Of a DNA stretch of 64,000 bases, positions 33,776-46,300 are shown piece after piece (position 1 is the first letter of the stretch; each line of letters begins with the position of its first letter). The notes below the pieces were generated by a model that searched no databases, was not told the origin of the DNA, and worked only from the letters and a program-made list of their open reading frames with translations. Source of the DNA: Muricea muricata (Eukaryota; Cnidaria; Anthozoa; Malacalcyonacea; Plexauridae). Position numbers and translations under genes: made by a program. The stretch is from assembly GCA_963855995.1 (NCBI GenBank), contig OY979716.1, forward strand, positions 22,087,321 through 22,151,320. The letters are read 5' to 3'.

Positions 33776-35641
33776 GCATTGCCACTTCGTTTGCTGCACC
33801 AAACATCAGGATCCTCATGATCCTTTAATGAAACAGATTTTTGTAGAATGATTACACATATACAATGAAATTATTTTGAACAGTCAGTGCATGCACTATA
33901 AGGAGACGGAGTACCTGAAAAATATAAAATTATACTTGAGGAGTAAAATCATCTGGCATTATTAGACAGAGTAAAATAATAAAGTAGGGTGAAGTGCTGC
34001 TCAATTAATGGTTAAGCGGCATGATCATATATTTCTATCACAGACTGGCCATAGCTTCAGTTGATGCACAAGTTCTTGGCTGTCTGTTTTTGTGTTGTTT
34101 TCTGCCTGCCAAATACTAGTGCAGGAAAGATTATTTTCAGCCATTCCCATTTTCAGCCATTCCGTTAAACTGGTTGTTGGGATAGGAATTTATAATCTCA
34201 ACATTTGGCTTTTTTTTGTTCATCTCTCAGTCAAGGATCTTGTAATGTCTTTTCATAATCTCTGCATTGTCATTAAGATTGCATGGATTACCAGTTTCTG
34301 CAAAACCAATGAAATCAAAAATCAATTCAAATATAAAACATGTGCAATACATGGAAAATAGCTATAACAGGAAATGTTTTTGTACCAAATCTGTTGTAGA
34401 CAACAGTCCAGTGGTTTGAAAAGTTCTCATAATAAGATTATTTTTGGTCAGAGAACATCTCTTTTTATTAATATGCTATGCCTTTATCTCTATCTATCTT
34501 CCAGACAGATCTTCAGGCCCCATGCCAAAAAGCATGCAAGGTTTAGTCAAGTTCAAGTACTGTAAATTGTAGTGTTAGACAGAGTACATAAATGTACTAA
34601 AGTAGGGTAGATGAGTGTGCTGTGACCAATGTTGTTTTAACCCATTAACACGCAAGCCTTCACAACTAAAACTGTCCGGTTTAAAGACAGAATAAATACC
34701 AAATTAGGGCGCATTGCATAAAAGGCTAGCATCTCTGTTGGCTAGCATGAAATTCCAAGGACATGAAAAACAAGGGCATACTATCATCAGTAGCATCTTC
34801 CTGCTGTGTTTCAGAGGATTCAGCTTGCTCCTCTTGTTGCAAAAAAATGGTTTCCTTTTTGCTGTCTGTGACATCTTTTTGGTTTTCTGTCTTCCTCTTT
34901 TAACTTGGACATGGTCCCTGAGGCTTCTTGGTTGGCTTGCTCTGTTGCTCAGTTTCCTTTTCAATTTTTTGAGCAAATCATTCTAAAATTAGATTTTAAA
35001 AATTTAAAAAAAAAAACATCACAATGAATCTTATTTCTCCCACATTCTTGTGGACTGTTACAGTCATCTGCCACAATTTGATTACCAAACCCACATCAGC
35101 TAATTGTTATTTAAGCAGGCACAATTATATGCAATATGAGAAAACAATTTCTGTTCTCTACTTGACAAATTTGTATGGCCAGGCCAGGCCAGTGCCACAA
35201 AAATGTTAGTATTCAAAATAGAATTTTAGTATTCCCTTGATATTAGGATACTATATAGTATATCTCAGACCTAGTCTCCCCACTCATACAAAATTAGAAA
35301 GAAGTACTGCATACATGACCAGTGTCAGGATCTCTAGGACATGGATAGGCAATGATGAGTGATTTTGCCATTTCTTCAAGCTCCATGGTCAAACGATACT
35401 TGGCGAATGGTGGATGAGCTGCAGCAGACATCATATTATTAATCGTCACCATGACCAGTCTACACTTCAGTCCGTTAGAAATTTTTTCTGACTTTGAGGC
35501 AGCACATATTTCAGTATCAACATAAACTGAGTACTCTGGATGTTCGCCTTTTATAGCCTTGAGCTTGGCAGGTCTTGGGGTTGGTGCAACAACATTCTTC
35601 TTAACAATTAATGAACCATCCGAATTATAATCACTAGTCAT
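33770..35641 (-). pseudogene. SAMD3-like gene relic (relic 3)
   Basis: Minus-strand exons of a diverged copy of the SAMD3-like gene lie in the right order. The exon-3 equivalent is at 35641-35315 (HPEYSVYVDTEI..., CRLVMVTINNMMSAAA, LEEMAKSLIIAYPCPRDPDTGHV) and ends at a GTATGC donor. The exon-4 equivalent is at 34980-34704 (LLKKLKRKLSN, then QGPCP in a shifted frame). The start of the exon-8 equivalent is at 33830-33770 (DHEDPDVWCSKRSGNAS). Exons 5-7 were not found. Frameshifts and a TE fragment in the last exon mean it is dead. It belongs to another copy of the 23.7-33 kb element family. Confidence 0.7.
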
Positions 35642-35939
35642 TTAGTAATAGGTAATAGGAACCATATTGTTGTCTAGCAAAATAAAACAATATTTTGTGA
35701 CAACAGTCCCTTTGTTCATTGTGGGGCAGCCTCTATGTAATATGAAATATGATATCGCCTGCAGGTCAGGCCTGAGTGACTAAAGGTAAATCTATGAGAC
35801 AAGGAAGGTAAAAAACAATATCTAGTAATGGAAATACTCAAATAGGTAGTAGGAACCGTATTGGTATAAATACGGAGTGACTGGCCCCTCAGCCTCGCTT
35901 CTACGTAGTTGTGACGTAATTACCCGAAAGGTCTATTTG

Positions 35940-36130
35940 TCTTGTTATATATAACAAGTATCGAAGTCCAATTTTCTTACTGCAAGAAAAAGTAATGCCA
36001 AGAAAACTTATTTGTATTTTCTTATAAGAAAACTACGTATACGTTACCTAAAATATTCTTATCAAGGAATGTTTTCTTTTTTCAAGTCATTTTTTCTTCT
36101 GTAGAAAAGTCTATTTTTCGGACTGGATTG
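35940..36130. repeat. Degraded CACTA-like subterminal repeats
   Basis: CAATTTTCTTACTGCAAGAA, GCCAAGAAAACTTATTT, TTTTCTTATAAGAAAAC and TTTTTTCAAGTCATTTTTTC resemble the subterminal motif arrays of the 9.3-kb element. They lie just beyond the SAMD3-like relic, where such an array is expected if an internal segment was deleted. No clear terminus is preserved. Confidence 0.45.
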
Positions 36131-36309
36131 TCTAATAAACAACGTTCTAAGACTAAGCTCGATTATTGTCCTCAGAACTTCGAATTTACAAACGAATTTG
36201 GAAAAGGCCAGGTGTATGTTCACGTTTTGAGAAACAATTACAAGCGAAATTTAGACTGAAAATGCATTCATTAATTTAATTAGTGATGTGTGTTCAAAGT
36301 TTTCGCATA

Positions 36310-36559
36310 CACAGCAAAAAAATGAACGACCAGTTGAGGGTTAATGAAAACAGGCTTAAACAATGTTTTACTTCTCACATTGTTCTATTATAACAATATT
36401 ATTCAGCAGTATTGTTAGACGTCATTTGCATGCTAATTCAGGCTCAACAATGCTGAACATTAAACATCATTGTTGACAACATTTAATAATCTTGGCAACA
36501 AGACATCGTTCAAGTCTGTTTTCATCAACCTTGAGCAATTTTGTTTATTTTTTGCAGTG
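36310..36559. mobile_element. 250-bp CACTA-type MITE
   Basis: It starts CACAGCAAAAAAATGAACGA and ends with the complement of CACTGCAAAAAATAAAC; further in, GGTTAATGAAAAC on the left matches GGTTGATGAAAAC on the right. A 2-bp TA flanks both sides (36308-36309 and 36560-36561). The terminal CACAGC/CACTGC matches the large CACTA-like element, and the 2-bp duplication agrees too. It is non-coding and is likely mobilised by that family's transposase. Confidence 0.82.
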
Positions 36560-36561
36560 TA

Positions 36562-38540
36562 TGCTGCATTTACTGGTACTTGTAGGAAATATTCATGTTT
36601 GCCTGGAATGTTTATTTACTTGAGGGATGCAATTTCTCTGCATGAAAATGCTAAATGCTGCGTTTTGGAAATCAGTCATGCTCTGTTCTAGATTATCTCT
36701 TTTTCATGATTATATATAGTACAAAATGAATGCTAGAAACTAAAAATCTTAAATGGTTAAGAACAGCAATGCTATAGTAACATGCGTGCAAATTATCAGA
36801 CATTTTTCTTTTGTTCTATTGTTTATACTGCGAGATTTTGTGTCGTCACACATGTATTATTTCTCAGAATTTCTCTGAACATTTTCTAGTCAATTTATGT
36901 ATTGTTGCATTTTCTCCTCGTTATTTATAATTATAATTATTTGTTGGATTTTTTAGTTGCATGTGGACATTCGTTCACAGAAATTTCCGTGTTTGTCACT
37001 CTTTTTATGATCAATGTGTGTGTTTTTGTAAATTACCGCATTTATTGTTTGTTTTAATTGTATTACAGTTTTTGTACTCTGTTTCATTGTCAGTCACTAC
37101 TTTTGTTTTGTAATGTCATTCTTTGTTGTTAGATGTTTTGTGTAAAATTTGTATGTTTCTTTTTTATTTTTCCCCGACACGATTACTTCCATATCCTTTC
37201 CACGCATTGCCGATATGTGACAATTCAGTTGAGTTGTAATAATCTACCAGGACGAGTTCTAAACCAGCACATTGTGACTATCAAATGTTGCCCATCGTAA
37301 ACGTCAACTAAATGAAGTTAGTATCCACAGTGTAACACCTTGTGCCACTGGATGTAACATGCAAGCTCACAAATTGTGAAAACAGTTCTTGAGTATGTAA
37401 AGTGACAGTGTCTAGTGTTTTTAGATAAAAAAACCATTGGATGTCGTTAATGTGGAACTGTATAACATAAATATGTAGCAGAGTTATTTTACTTTTCTAG
37501 TATTTTGATAACTATGACTGTTTACATTACATGGATCCACCATCGATATTTATTGGGTAGGTGATATGATCCAATATAAATATCTGCAAACTATCATCTT
37601 GCATGTTATTTCTTTGTTTAATTGGGTAAAAATTGATATAATTATTTTTATTTTTGAATTCTAATTGATGTATTGTTTTTGACATAGAATGAAATATATA
37701 TTTGTCTATTTTCTTCGATATTTTTATGCATCTGTGATGTTTCAACTTTTTTGAAGCCAAAGTCTTTTTTGTAGCTAAAATTTGACTAGACTGGTTATTA
37801 TAATTAGTACTGGTTATTATATTTATTATTTTGATTGAAATATATAATTGTTTGTTACTGGTCCGGGGGTTTTGTGATACCTAGAGAAAAATGATTCAAG
37901 CTCGGAAAAATCGTGCTCATCCTATATATCAAACCTAATAAAATTTTATGTATTGTTTGTACCCAAAGTTTTTTAACCAGCCCTCACAAATTTGATGATC
38001 TGAATCAAAAAATGTAGGCGCTAGTTACTATTTCTGAGTACAAGCTTTGTTTATTGTATTGCCATAATTAACATCTTTCTTCAAAAAAAAACTCATTTGC
38101 CAGTAGTAAAGCCCTTTTAGTAGCCATTTGTGTTTGTGCGTGTCGTGGTGATATCACCGAATATAAAATAAACAGAAGGGCCACTAGAGTCTGAACTCCC
38201 TTTGAAATTCGTGTCCTCATGCATGTCACATTTAGCATGTTCATTATGCAAGTTCTGGCTTTTCAATTGCCTTTTCCCGCCAATATAAACGCTGAACTAA
38301 CTGGCTGTTCTGCCATTATTCTGGCCTGTTAACTGCGTAAAAAATAGGGGAACATGTTGCACTGCTGAGTGGCCCTATTGTTTACTCGCCATACTGTGAC
38401 GACATCAAAGTGATCAATGTTATATAGATGGTGTGGTGAACTTTATTTAAACACGCTTCCCTCGTCACCATAGATGATTTTTATGCGGCCTCGCCATACA
38501 TAATACATAATAGACTAAGACTACAATAATTTAAGTATAA
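36562..38540. other. No gene recognised
   Basis: About 2 kb of AT-rich DNA with T-rich tracts near 36.8-37.2 kb and no coding or repeat signal that I can support. Confidence 0.5.
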
Positions 38541-38544
38541 ATTT

Positions 38545-38690
38545 AATACAGATCCGTTGACTTGACATAGTTGGCACCTATTATAATTCGCGCTGCTCTA
38601 TTTTGTAATTTCTCTTTGAGCGTGCTTCCACAATTATCCCACAAAGGTAGGAGCACTAGAGCATTATACAAATTTGGTAGAGTTTCCTTT
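38545..38690 (-). pseudogene. LINE reverse-transcriptase thumb-region fragment
   Basis: The minus-strand peptide LPNLYNALVLLPLWDNCGST, continuing LKEKLQNRAARIIIGANY, matches the post-RT segment typical of non-LTR retrotransposons ('YNALVLPH.DYC...W......L..LQNRAARII.G'). About 45 codons survive and no palm domain is present nearby on this strand. Confidence 0.65.
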
Positions 38691-38699
38691 TTAGAGATC

Positions 38700-39650
38700 T
38701 ACACTTTTCTAGATCTGTACACCTTTGTAGAGATCTACACGTAAAATGACTAATTTGAATACAGCTGACAAAAAAGATCTAGGCTGTATCACACAGTTGA
38801 ATAGTCACATCGTTGAGAATGACTTTGCTTGGACAGTGAAGACCAAAATGGAAACTAGGCTTAACGCTTATGCTAGGTCTACCTAAAAGCTACTGTCCTA
38901 ATACCAAGCTTCGCATTGACGCAATATTTTGTACTTACATTCAAGCATTGCTTTATAGTGAGAACAATGTCCTAAATCCCCCCCCCCCCCAAAAAAAAAC
39001 AAAGATACAGTACAAATTTTCCCTACTCGGTTATAGGTGATTTTTGCGATAATTTTACTACATTGTGCAGCGATGGAACACCCATCCGGCCAATTCGTCA
39101 TCTTTTTTAATTTTCCCGTCTTTGCCTCTTGGCTGAAATTGTAGCAAAGAATGTCAGCCAATAGGTGAAGAGGGGAAAATTGTGTTTATATTCTTTTAGA
39201 TGTGTCTTTGGGCGATGACATACATCATCCATGACTTTTATCTTCGCTATACTTTCCCCGGGTGCACGTAAAGAAGCTGTACGGGAATTAGTAAGCCTCG
39301 CCCCGATCTTACGCCTAGAGCGGCGCTCCGCTTCACAGTAGAGTTGTGTGTTTCTACGAAATTGCTATACTTGTGCAAAGTTTCAAAAAGTTCTGATTTT
39401 ATTTACAGAGATACATACTCACCATTAATTTTTATCAGTGTAATTTATTATTTGTAATGGTTGATGGCAGAGACACCTGATTTGCATGTCTCAAAACTAA
39501 AATAACTCTATTAAGTATCCTGTAACCTGATTGGCGCCTGCTTGAAGGATTTTGGCTGATATGCTTTTTGTAGAGAAAAAAAGACGGCGGCTGAAAATTT
39601 TAATTAATTAGCCTAAATAGTCTAAGCTCTTTAGAATATAAAGTGACACA
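38700..39650. other. No gene recognised
   Basis: Includes a C-run followed by an A-run at 38978-38999 and a CTTCGCATTGACGCAATA motif near 38908. The same motif occurs in the foldback repeat at about 25314, so a short MITE fragment is likely. No coding features. Confidence 0.5.
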
Positions 39651-39699
39651 AAGCAATAACATTTGATGTAAACTTGGCAATACAAGCGCCGAATACGAA

Positions 39700-41270
39700 T
39701 CACGATGAAATATTTAGCTTTAAAGGTTAAGAACTGCGTAGAGGTGAACTACGAAATTAGGACATTATTGATGACGACTGGAGTTCTTGAAAAAATTTCT
39801 ACTTTCATATCCAAACCTACAGCTCGTAAGTACGAAATCTCTTCATGCACTGACGGAGAAGTAACCGACGCCATTCAAAAGAAGAACGCATTACGGAAAA
39901 GCTGATACATCAATAATTAACAACCTTCCTCCATCTCCTGACACGAACGATATCATATCAACCTAAGAGTTTTCAGATGAAGTGTTAACCGCTCTACAGT
40001 ACGAAATCTCAATCCTAGTAAAATACCAGGACTTGATAGACTTCACCCAAAAATTCCTAAGGAATGTGGAAACGAACTAGCTAGCTAACTCATTGTGCTT
40101 AATATTTAACAAGTCGTTACGTTTGGGTAAACTTCCTACTGAATGAAAACAAGCAAACATATCACCAGTTTTCAAGAAAGAAAGCAAAACTTTGGTATCA
40201 AGATATCGAGGCAGATGTTGTGTGATGCAGTTCCAGTTCTTCACGACTTGGGCACCTCGTTGGATGCACGTGATGAAATTTATGTTGTTTATCTAGATTT
40301 CAGGAAAGCCTTTGATCCTCAAGGTAGACTGTTACGCAAGCTATCACCTACACAAGCTATCACTTACAAACTACCAAGATCCTAACTGGTGGTTATTGAC
40401 AGAGGGTTCTCTTTGTGGGCACCCGTAACATCTGGCGTTCCTGAAGGTAGAATATTTGGACCTTTCCTTTTCCTGATATATATTAACGACCTGCAGAATG
40501 TCTTTAGCACAACAGCTATCGGCTTATTTGCTGATGATACCAAATGTGCATAAGTTGTTCGTAAATAAGATGACTGCATTGCTCTTCAGCACGAATTGAA
40601 CATGCTAACAAATTGGTCTGAGTGTGGTCTATCTTTCGGCAGAAATAAATGCAAAGTCATGCGAAAATCCAGGAAAAGACGCAGTTTCTTGGAATCACTA
40701 GCAGTTACTCCCTACGCGATTAGCGATCATCTACTTGCCTTGCTTTCCTCGTCAAAAGATTTCAGGGTCTCAGTCAATAATAAGCTCACATGCAATCGTC
40801 AGGTTTCATCAGTAGTGGCTAAAGAAAACAAGACTCTTGGTCTTGTAAAACGTCACTTTGGTAGTCCATCCAATCTTCTTCCAATTTCTTACTGGCTGGA
40901 GTGTCGTCGTGTGTTTGTTGAATTAAAACATACAGTTTAAAGAATAAATTCAAGTTTCTACTCACAGAACAAGGAGCTAATCTGATCATTTATATCCGTT
41001 AAACCGTTATCGTACATCGCTATTTAGAGATTTCTTTTTTAACCGAGCCGTACAACTGTGGAACAGTTTGTGACCTAATATTCGCAAAACTCCAAATTTC
41101 AATTCCTTCAAGACTCGTTTGTACAAACATTATCTCGATACGTTAAACATAATCTTTGATGGGGACAGATTAAATACACGGTAGACAATATTATGTCGTT
41201 ATTGTAGATCTGTTAACAGACCCTCCTGCTATTAAAATAGTAAGCAGTTGGTAAAGAGTGCAATATTCCA
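39700..41270 (+). pseudogene. Degenerate LINE (non-LTR) reverse transcriptase
   Basis: Plus-strand frames broken by many stops keep the order of a non-LTR RT: VTDAIQKK..., GLDRLHPKIPKECGNELA-like, VVYLDFRKAFD near 40285 (motif A), SGVPEG...GPFLFLIYINDLQNVF, and GLFADDTKCA near 40540 (motif C with the FADD catalytic pair). Downstream come ELNMLTNWSECGLSFGRNKCKVM and a C-terminal RYRTSLFRDFF.NRAVQLWNS tail at about 41000-41060. The endonuclease is missing. It cannot encode a working enzyme. It looks related in general type to the fragment at 38.6 kb on the other strand. Confidence 0.8.
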
Positions 41271-41780
41271 AAAAAGATTTATGCGAATTTGATTAGCGAT
41301 GTATATCCCTCTTTCGATAAGGTTTTCTGAAACCAATTTTTTTTAGGTTATTTCAATTTAGTAATGTAAGAATTACTTTCCATTGACGTCTAGCGACCGG
41401 TGGTTGTTCAGGGCTGGGCTAGCACTAATCTTTGGTAATTCACCCACTGTCTTAGTTTCCCTATTTTCGCACCTCCGTTTCTTTCAACTTCTGTAAGCAA
41501 AAATACTTTTAATCCAGACTATATAGTTTCTTTCTAAAATTTCGGAGAGTTTAATCCATGCTCATGCATGTTACGTTTGTGCGCTATCCATCTTTTGAAC
41601 AACCAGAATGGATTACCAGAGGCTATGCATTTTTATCATCTCAAGAATTTTTGGAGTGATATGTTTATAGTAATTGCAAGCTAATCTTGCTTAACATGAT
41701 AATGCAGAAATGAGTGTATAAAAGACCATCTTGTGCAATGTGTATATAGTCAAGTAAACTTTTCTAATAAAAGAAGACAC
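41271..41780. other. Probable 5' LTR region of the gypsy relic
   Basis: TGTATAAAAGACC near 41716 could be a TATA box and AATAAAAG near 41768 a poly(A) signal, both just before the gag-like frame. I could not find the LTR's outer end or its partner, so this is tentative. Confidence 0.4.
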
Positions 41781-41787
41781 ATATAAC

Positions 41788-42282
41788 ATGGTGAAGGGTG
41801 GGTTTGTAAAGAAAATGGCAGCAAAATTGTTTAGCATAAGCGAATTAGATTAAGTAGAGCCAATTTGGCAGAAAATTGAAAAACATGGAAGCAGACAATG
41901 GAGTTAATGCTTCGAGGCCCAGTTGCAGAGAGGGACGAGAAAGAACAGTGTGGTTATTTTCTGCTTTATATTGGCAACAGATGATTGATGCTACTAATGC
42001 TTGGGAGCATAAAAGTGCTGAGAGAGACAAAATCGAACAGCTATGCGAGATGCCCGAAGAGTATTGTAACCCAAAACCGAATGTCACGATGTTGCGTTAC
42101 AAGTTTAATAATGGAGCTCAACAAAGCGATGGAAATATAGCCCAATATGTTACGAAACTTAGGAGATTGGCAAAGGACTGCTCTCATGGACATCTTACAG
42201 TAGAAATGATTCGAGACTAGATGGTGTGTGTGGCACAAGTGATGCACGAGTTTCCGGAAAACTTTTGTAGGCTGAAACCATA
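41788..42282 (+). pseudogene. Ty3/gypsy gag fragment (5' part)
   Basis: Plus-strand frame with MEADNGVNASRP, TVWLFSALYWQQM, FNNGAQQSDGNIAQYVTKLRRLAKDC and MIRD, the retrotransposon gag pattern ('F...Q...E.I..Y...LR.LA..C'). In-frame stops occur near 41850 and 42218. The frame continues past the two insertions: the spacer at 42908-42976 reads ETLDLLIAENDI, and the element resumes at 49406. The first in-frame ATG is at 41885. Confidence 0.75.
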
Positions 42283-42907
42283 GTAGCCCAGGAACGCGGT
42301 GTTTTGTTTTGTTTTTATCGATGTGACGTATGCATAATTACAATTACCCTAAGATAGGTAGCTTCACACAAATTAACCATACATAGACCCGTAAATAATC
42401 TGAAAATACTTCGCATATTTGTACAACTACGCTAAAATAATAACAGAAATAAATCTACGATTTTTTTTCATATACTTAATGTATTTTAACTTGTGAGACA
42501 AGTCTAGCTGTATATTTGTTAAATTTTTGCATGGGACGATGCGTGATTCGCTCTTGCCGCTTTTAACGACGTTTCAAACAGATTTCAAAATACGAATTTG
42601 CAATGTCATTGGCTATCAGGAAACAGTCAAACTTGTACTTGTAAAAATTTAACAAATTTTCAGACGTTTTTCGTATTTTTTTCGTTTCACAAACTTGTTT
42701 CACAAGTTAAAATACATTAAGTATACAAAAAAATATCGTAGAGTCTATTTCTGTTATTATTTTAGCGTAGTTGTAAAGACATGCCAAATATATTCGGATT
42801 ATTTAGTGGTCTATGTATCGTTAGTTTGTGTAAAGTTGCCTACCTTAGGGTAATTATAATACGTCACATCGATAAAAACAAAACAAAACACCACGTTCCT
42901 GGGCTAC
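42283..42907. mobile_element. 625-bp foldback MITE with ~215-bp arms
   Basis: The left arm starts GTAGCCCAGGAACGCGGTGT and is repeated inverted at the right end, finishing ACCACGTTCCTGGGCTAC. The arms match closely over about 215 bp, including ACAACTACGCTAAAATAATA and ATACTTAATGTATTTTAACT. About 180 bp separate them. It lies inside the gypsy gag relic, so it inserted after that element. Confidence 0.9.
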
Positions 42908-42981
42908 GTATGTTGAAACGCTTGACTTACTGATTGCCGAAAACGATATACTTTGCTAAGGGAATTGAAAATCTACACATC

Positions 42982-43279
42982 TGTAATGAACTGTTACAAT
43001 TTACATTGTTCTAAACTTTGATGCGTGCGTTTCACGTGATCGGAAAATTACATTGTTTACACTGTTGTTATGTTATCGACGAGGAACGTATAATATAGAG
43101 TTAACGATCGAATTTAAGAAAGAAAAACCGATATATTCTTTGAATACTCACAAGTTATGTAATGTGTTTGTGTAATGGTTTATGTATTAAATGTTGAAAT
43201 ATAATTTGGCTTTGTGTCTATTTATCGATTCGAGATATTTTCGTTATTTCGTACAATTTATTATGCCGAGTGCATAACA
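42982..43279 (+). repeat. 5' LTR of the BEL/Pao element
   Basis: 298 bp from TGTAATGAAC to GTGCATAACA. Against the 3' LTR I count two substitutions (ACCGAT/ATCGAT near 43127 and GTGTAATGG/GTGTTATGG near 43173) and no indels. A 5-bp ACATC precedes it and recurs after the 3' LTR, giving the target duplication. Confidence 0.97.
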
Positions 43280-43297
43280 TGGCGCCCAACGTGGGGC
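43280..43297 (+). promoter_or_regulatory. Primer-binding site for tRNA-Lys(CUU)
   Basis: TGGCGCCCAACGTGGGGC begins on the base after the LTR. It is the complement of the 3' end of animal tRNA-Lys(CUU), the tRNA-Lys1,2 type, over all 18 bases as I recall that tRNA. Confidence 0.85.
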
Positions 43298-43383
43298 ACA
43301 GAGCCTGACAATTATCGATTGAAAATAGCGTGTTAAGTATCAGTGAAAAGGACGGAGAAAACGACAACGCGAACAACCCGAAT

Positions 43384-46300
43384 ATGAGTGAAAATCTTGG
43401 ACGAATACGAGCTGTACGAGCAGGCAACAGAGGAGTTATTACGAAGCTTATAAAGGAAGCTGAATATCACATCAATCAATTAAACGAATCACAACAAGGC
43501 AAGTACGACATTGGGCGAATGAAAACTATATGTTCGATATTAGGTGAAAAGAAGGATATTCTCAAAACGCTTGACGAAAAGATTGTTAGTTTGTGCGAAG
43601 TGGAGGAAATTGCAAAAGAAATCGAAGAAGCCGACGAATATATGTCTCGAATTTTGGACACTCAACGGATTCTTAAAGAAAGCGAGTCAAAACCTGTTGA
43701 TATCGAAACGAAGACCAAAGATCAAGTAAGCCAAGTTCTACCGCCGTCAACGTCTGAAGAATTAACAGGTACTGTGAATTTAATCGATTTACAGGGCTCA
43801 AATGCATCTATGAATGCAAGCGTTATTAGTGCGAATACAAATGACACTAATACACCAATTTCAACACAAAGTCGTTCAAAATTACCCAAGCTAACATTGC
43901 AAAAATTTAAAGGCGATATCACCCAATTTCGTTCCTTTTGGGACAGTTTTACGAGTGCCGTTCACAACAATCCTAGTTTGTCGACGATCGATAAGTTCAA
44001 CTATCTTAATTCAATGTTGGAAGGTCGTGCTCTACGCGCGGTGCAAGGCCTCCTAATTACCGAAGGCAACTACCAATCAGCTCTAGATATTTTAAACCAA
44101 CGTTTTGGCAAGCCGCAAGCGATCATTTCCGCCCATATGGAAGAGCTGATGAAAATCCCTGCCTGTACTGGTGAAAAACCGTCTCAATTGCGTTACGTCT
44201 ACGATAAAATTAGTGTTCATGTACGGGGGTTAGAAAGTCTCGGAGTTACGTCACAACAATATGGGAGTCTTCTTATACCCGTAATCATGGCAAAATTACC
44301 CGCTGAAATTAGAGTACAAATTGCTCGAAATACAACCGAGGAAGTCTGGGAAATAGCGGACATGTTGAAAATTATTTTGAAAGAAGTGGAAGCACGTGAA
44401 ATTAGCGAGAGTATCAAGGTTAACGAAGTCGATCACCGTAAGCCTCGAACGCCAGCTGCCCTAGCTGCCCAAGGATCCCTTGGACAATCGATTCAATGTG
44501 TTTATTGCAAAGAGCACCATTTTTCAGCTTCTTGTGACCGAGTAAAGGATACAAAGGAACGCAAAGAAATATTGAAACGAGATAGGCGATGCTTTACATG
44601 TCTTGGGAAGAATCATCGTTCATCACAATGTGACCCAAAACGGAACTGTCGAAGGTGTGGAAACAAACATCATCAACCCATATGCGATAAAATGAGACAA
44701 TCATTTACCCCAAGTCCTCCACAAAACGAAGACAAACCACCCTTATCCAGAGAACCCATATCGGAAGAAAAATCCCAAACCGCGACAGTGACCACTACCG
44801 CAACAAAAACCCGACCTCAAGTTCTGCTACAGACTGCAGTCACCTATGCCGAATCACCAAGTGGGTCAAATTCCATTCCAGTTCGAGTTTTACTTGACAG
44901 TGGCTGCCAACGGTCGTACGTCACGAACTCGTTAAGGAACCGACTTGGATTGCCTATGATAAAAACAGAGACGCTCAACTTGAACACTTTTGGAAACGAT
45001 ACCTTCACAAAACAACAGTGCGATATCGTTCGATTGTCATTGAAAGGTAACGACCGAGATAGATTGATAACAGCGCTCTGTTTCCCGAAAATCTGTTCAC
45101 CTTTAACAACGACAATAAATCCCAATCAATATCCCCACTTACAACAGCTGAAGCTTTCTGACCTCAAAATTGTCTCAGGAGACCATTCTCACAGCAATAT
45201 CGATGTTCTTCTCGGTGCAGATTACTATTTCGATGTACTTAATGGAGAGATCCTGCGTGGAAGCACCGGTCCCGTTGCTATGAACAGTTCATTCGGTTGG
45301 ATCGTTTGTGGACCAACAACTGGGAACAGAGAGTCCGATGATTGTGCGGTGAACTTGATAATTGAAAGACAAAGTTCTTTGTCAATCCCTGGTTCATTTC
45401 AGTCGACAGATGATGAGTGTGAACTTTCTAAGAGTTTACATAAATTTTGGGAGATCGAGTCAATGGGAGTCCAAGAAGAGAAGGAAGACAAGAGTGATTT
45501 CCTAGAGGAAGTTACATTTAACGAGAAGGAACACCGGTATGAAGTAAAGTTACCGTGGAAAGCTGGTTGTTCCCCTAAATCGAGCGGTTATTCTATGTGC
45601 GTCAAACGTCTTCATCAGTTACGAATGCGTCTGAAAGATGACAGATCATTGTTAGAAGAATATGATAGGATCTTTAACGAGCAAGAAAAAATGGGCATCA
45701 TCGAGCCTGTAGAAATAACCGACGAAAGTAGCTGTTTTCTACCCCACCATGCAGTAGTCCGCCAAGACAAAGAAACGTCCAAGGTCCGAGTAGTTTTTGA
45801 TGGGTCAGCAAAATCCTCGAAAGATGACCTATCCCTAAATGAATGTCTGGAAAAGGGACCTAACTTAGTGCCAAACCTTTTCGATACTATCGTTAAGTTT
45901 CGTGGGTATCCTGTCGGACTCGTTGCCGATGTTGAAAAGGCGTTCCACCAAATACTAATTGCACCCAACGACAGAAAGATGTTACGTTTCCTCTGGTTCG
46001 ACGATGTTTTTAAGGATAACCCAACCATCAAACAGTATCAATTTCGACGCCTGCCATTTGGCCTTACTCCTAGCCCAGCAATTCTTTCCACCATTATTCA
46101 CCATCATCTTTCACTGAGCGACCAGAAAGACAGTGAAATAGCTTCATTACTTCAGGACTCTCTTTATGTCGACGACGTCGCAGGTGGAGCTTACGACGAC
46201 GACGAAGCCGAGGAAGTTTACCACACATCGCAGCACCTTATGAATACCGGAGGTTTCAAACTACGGAAATGGCACTCTAATTCACCATACGTTTGTGACC

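Noticed and set aside
43330-43383. Start of gag-pol at 43330
   Set aside because: That codon is GTG; the first ATG in frame is 43384, which I use.
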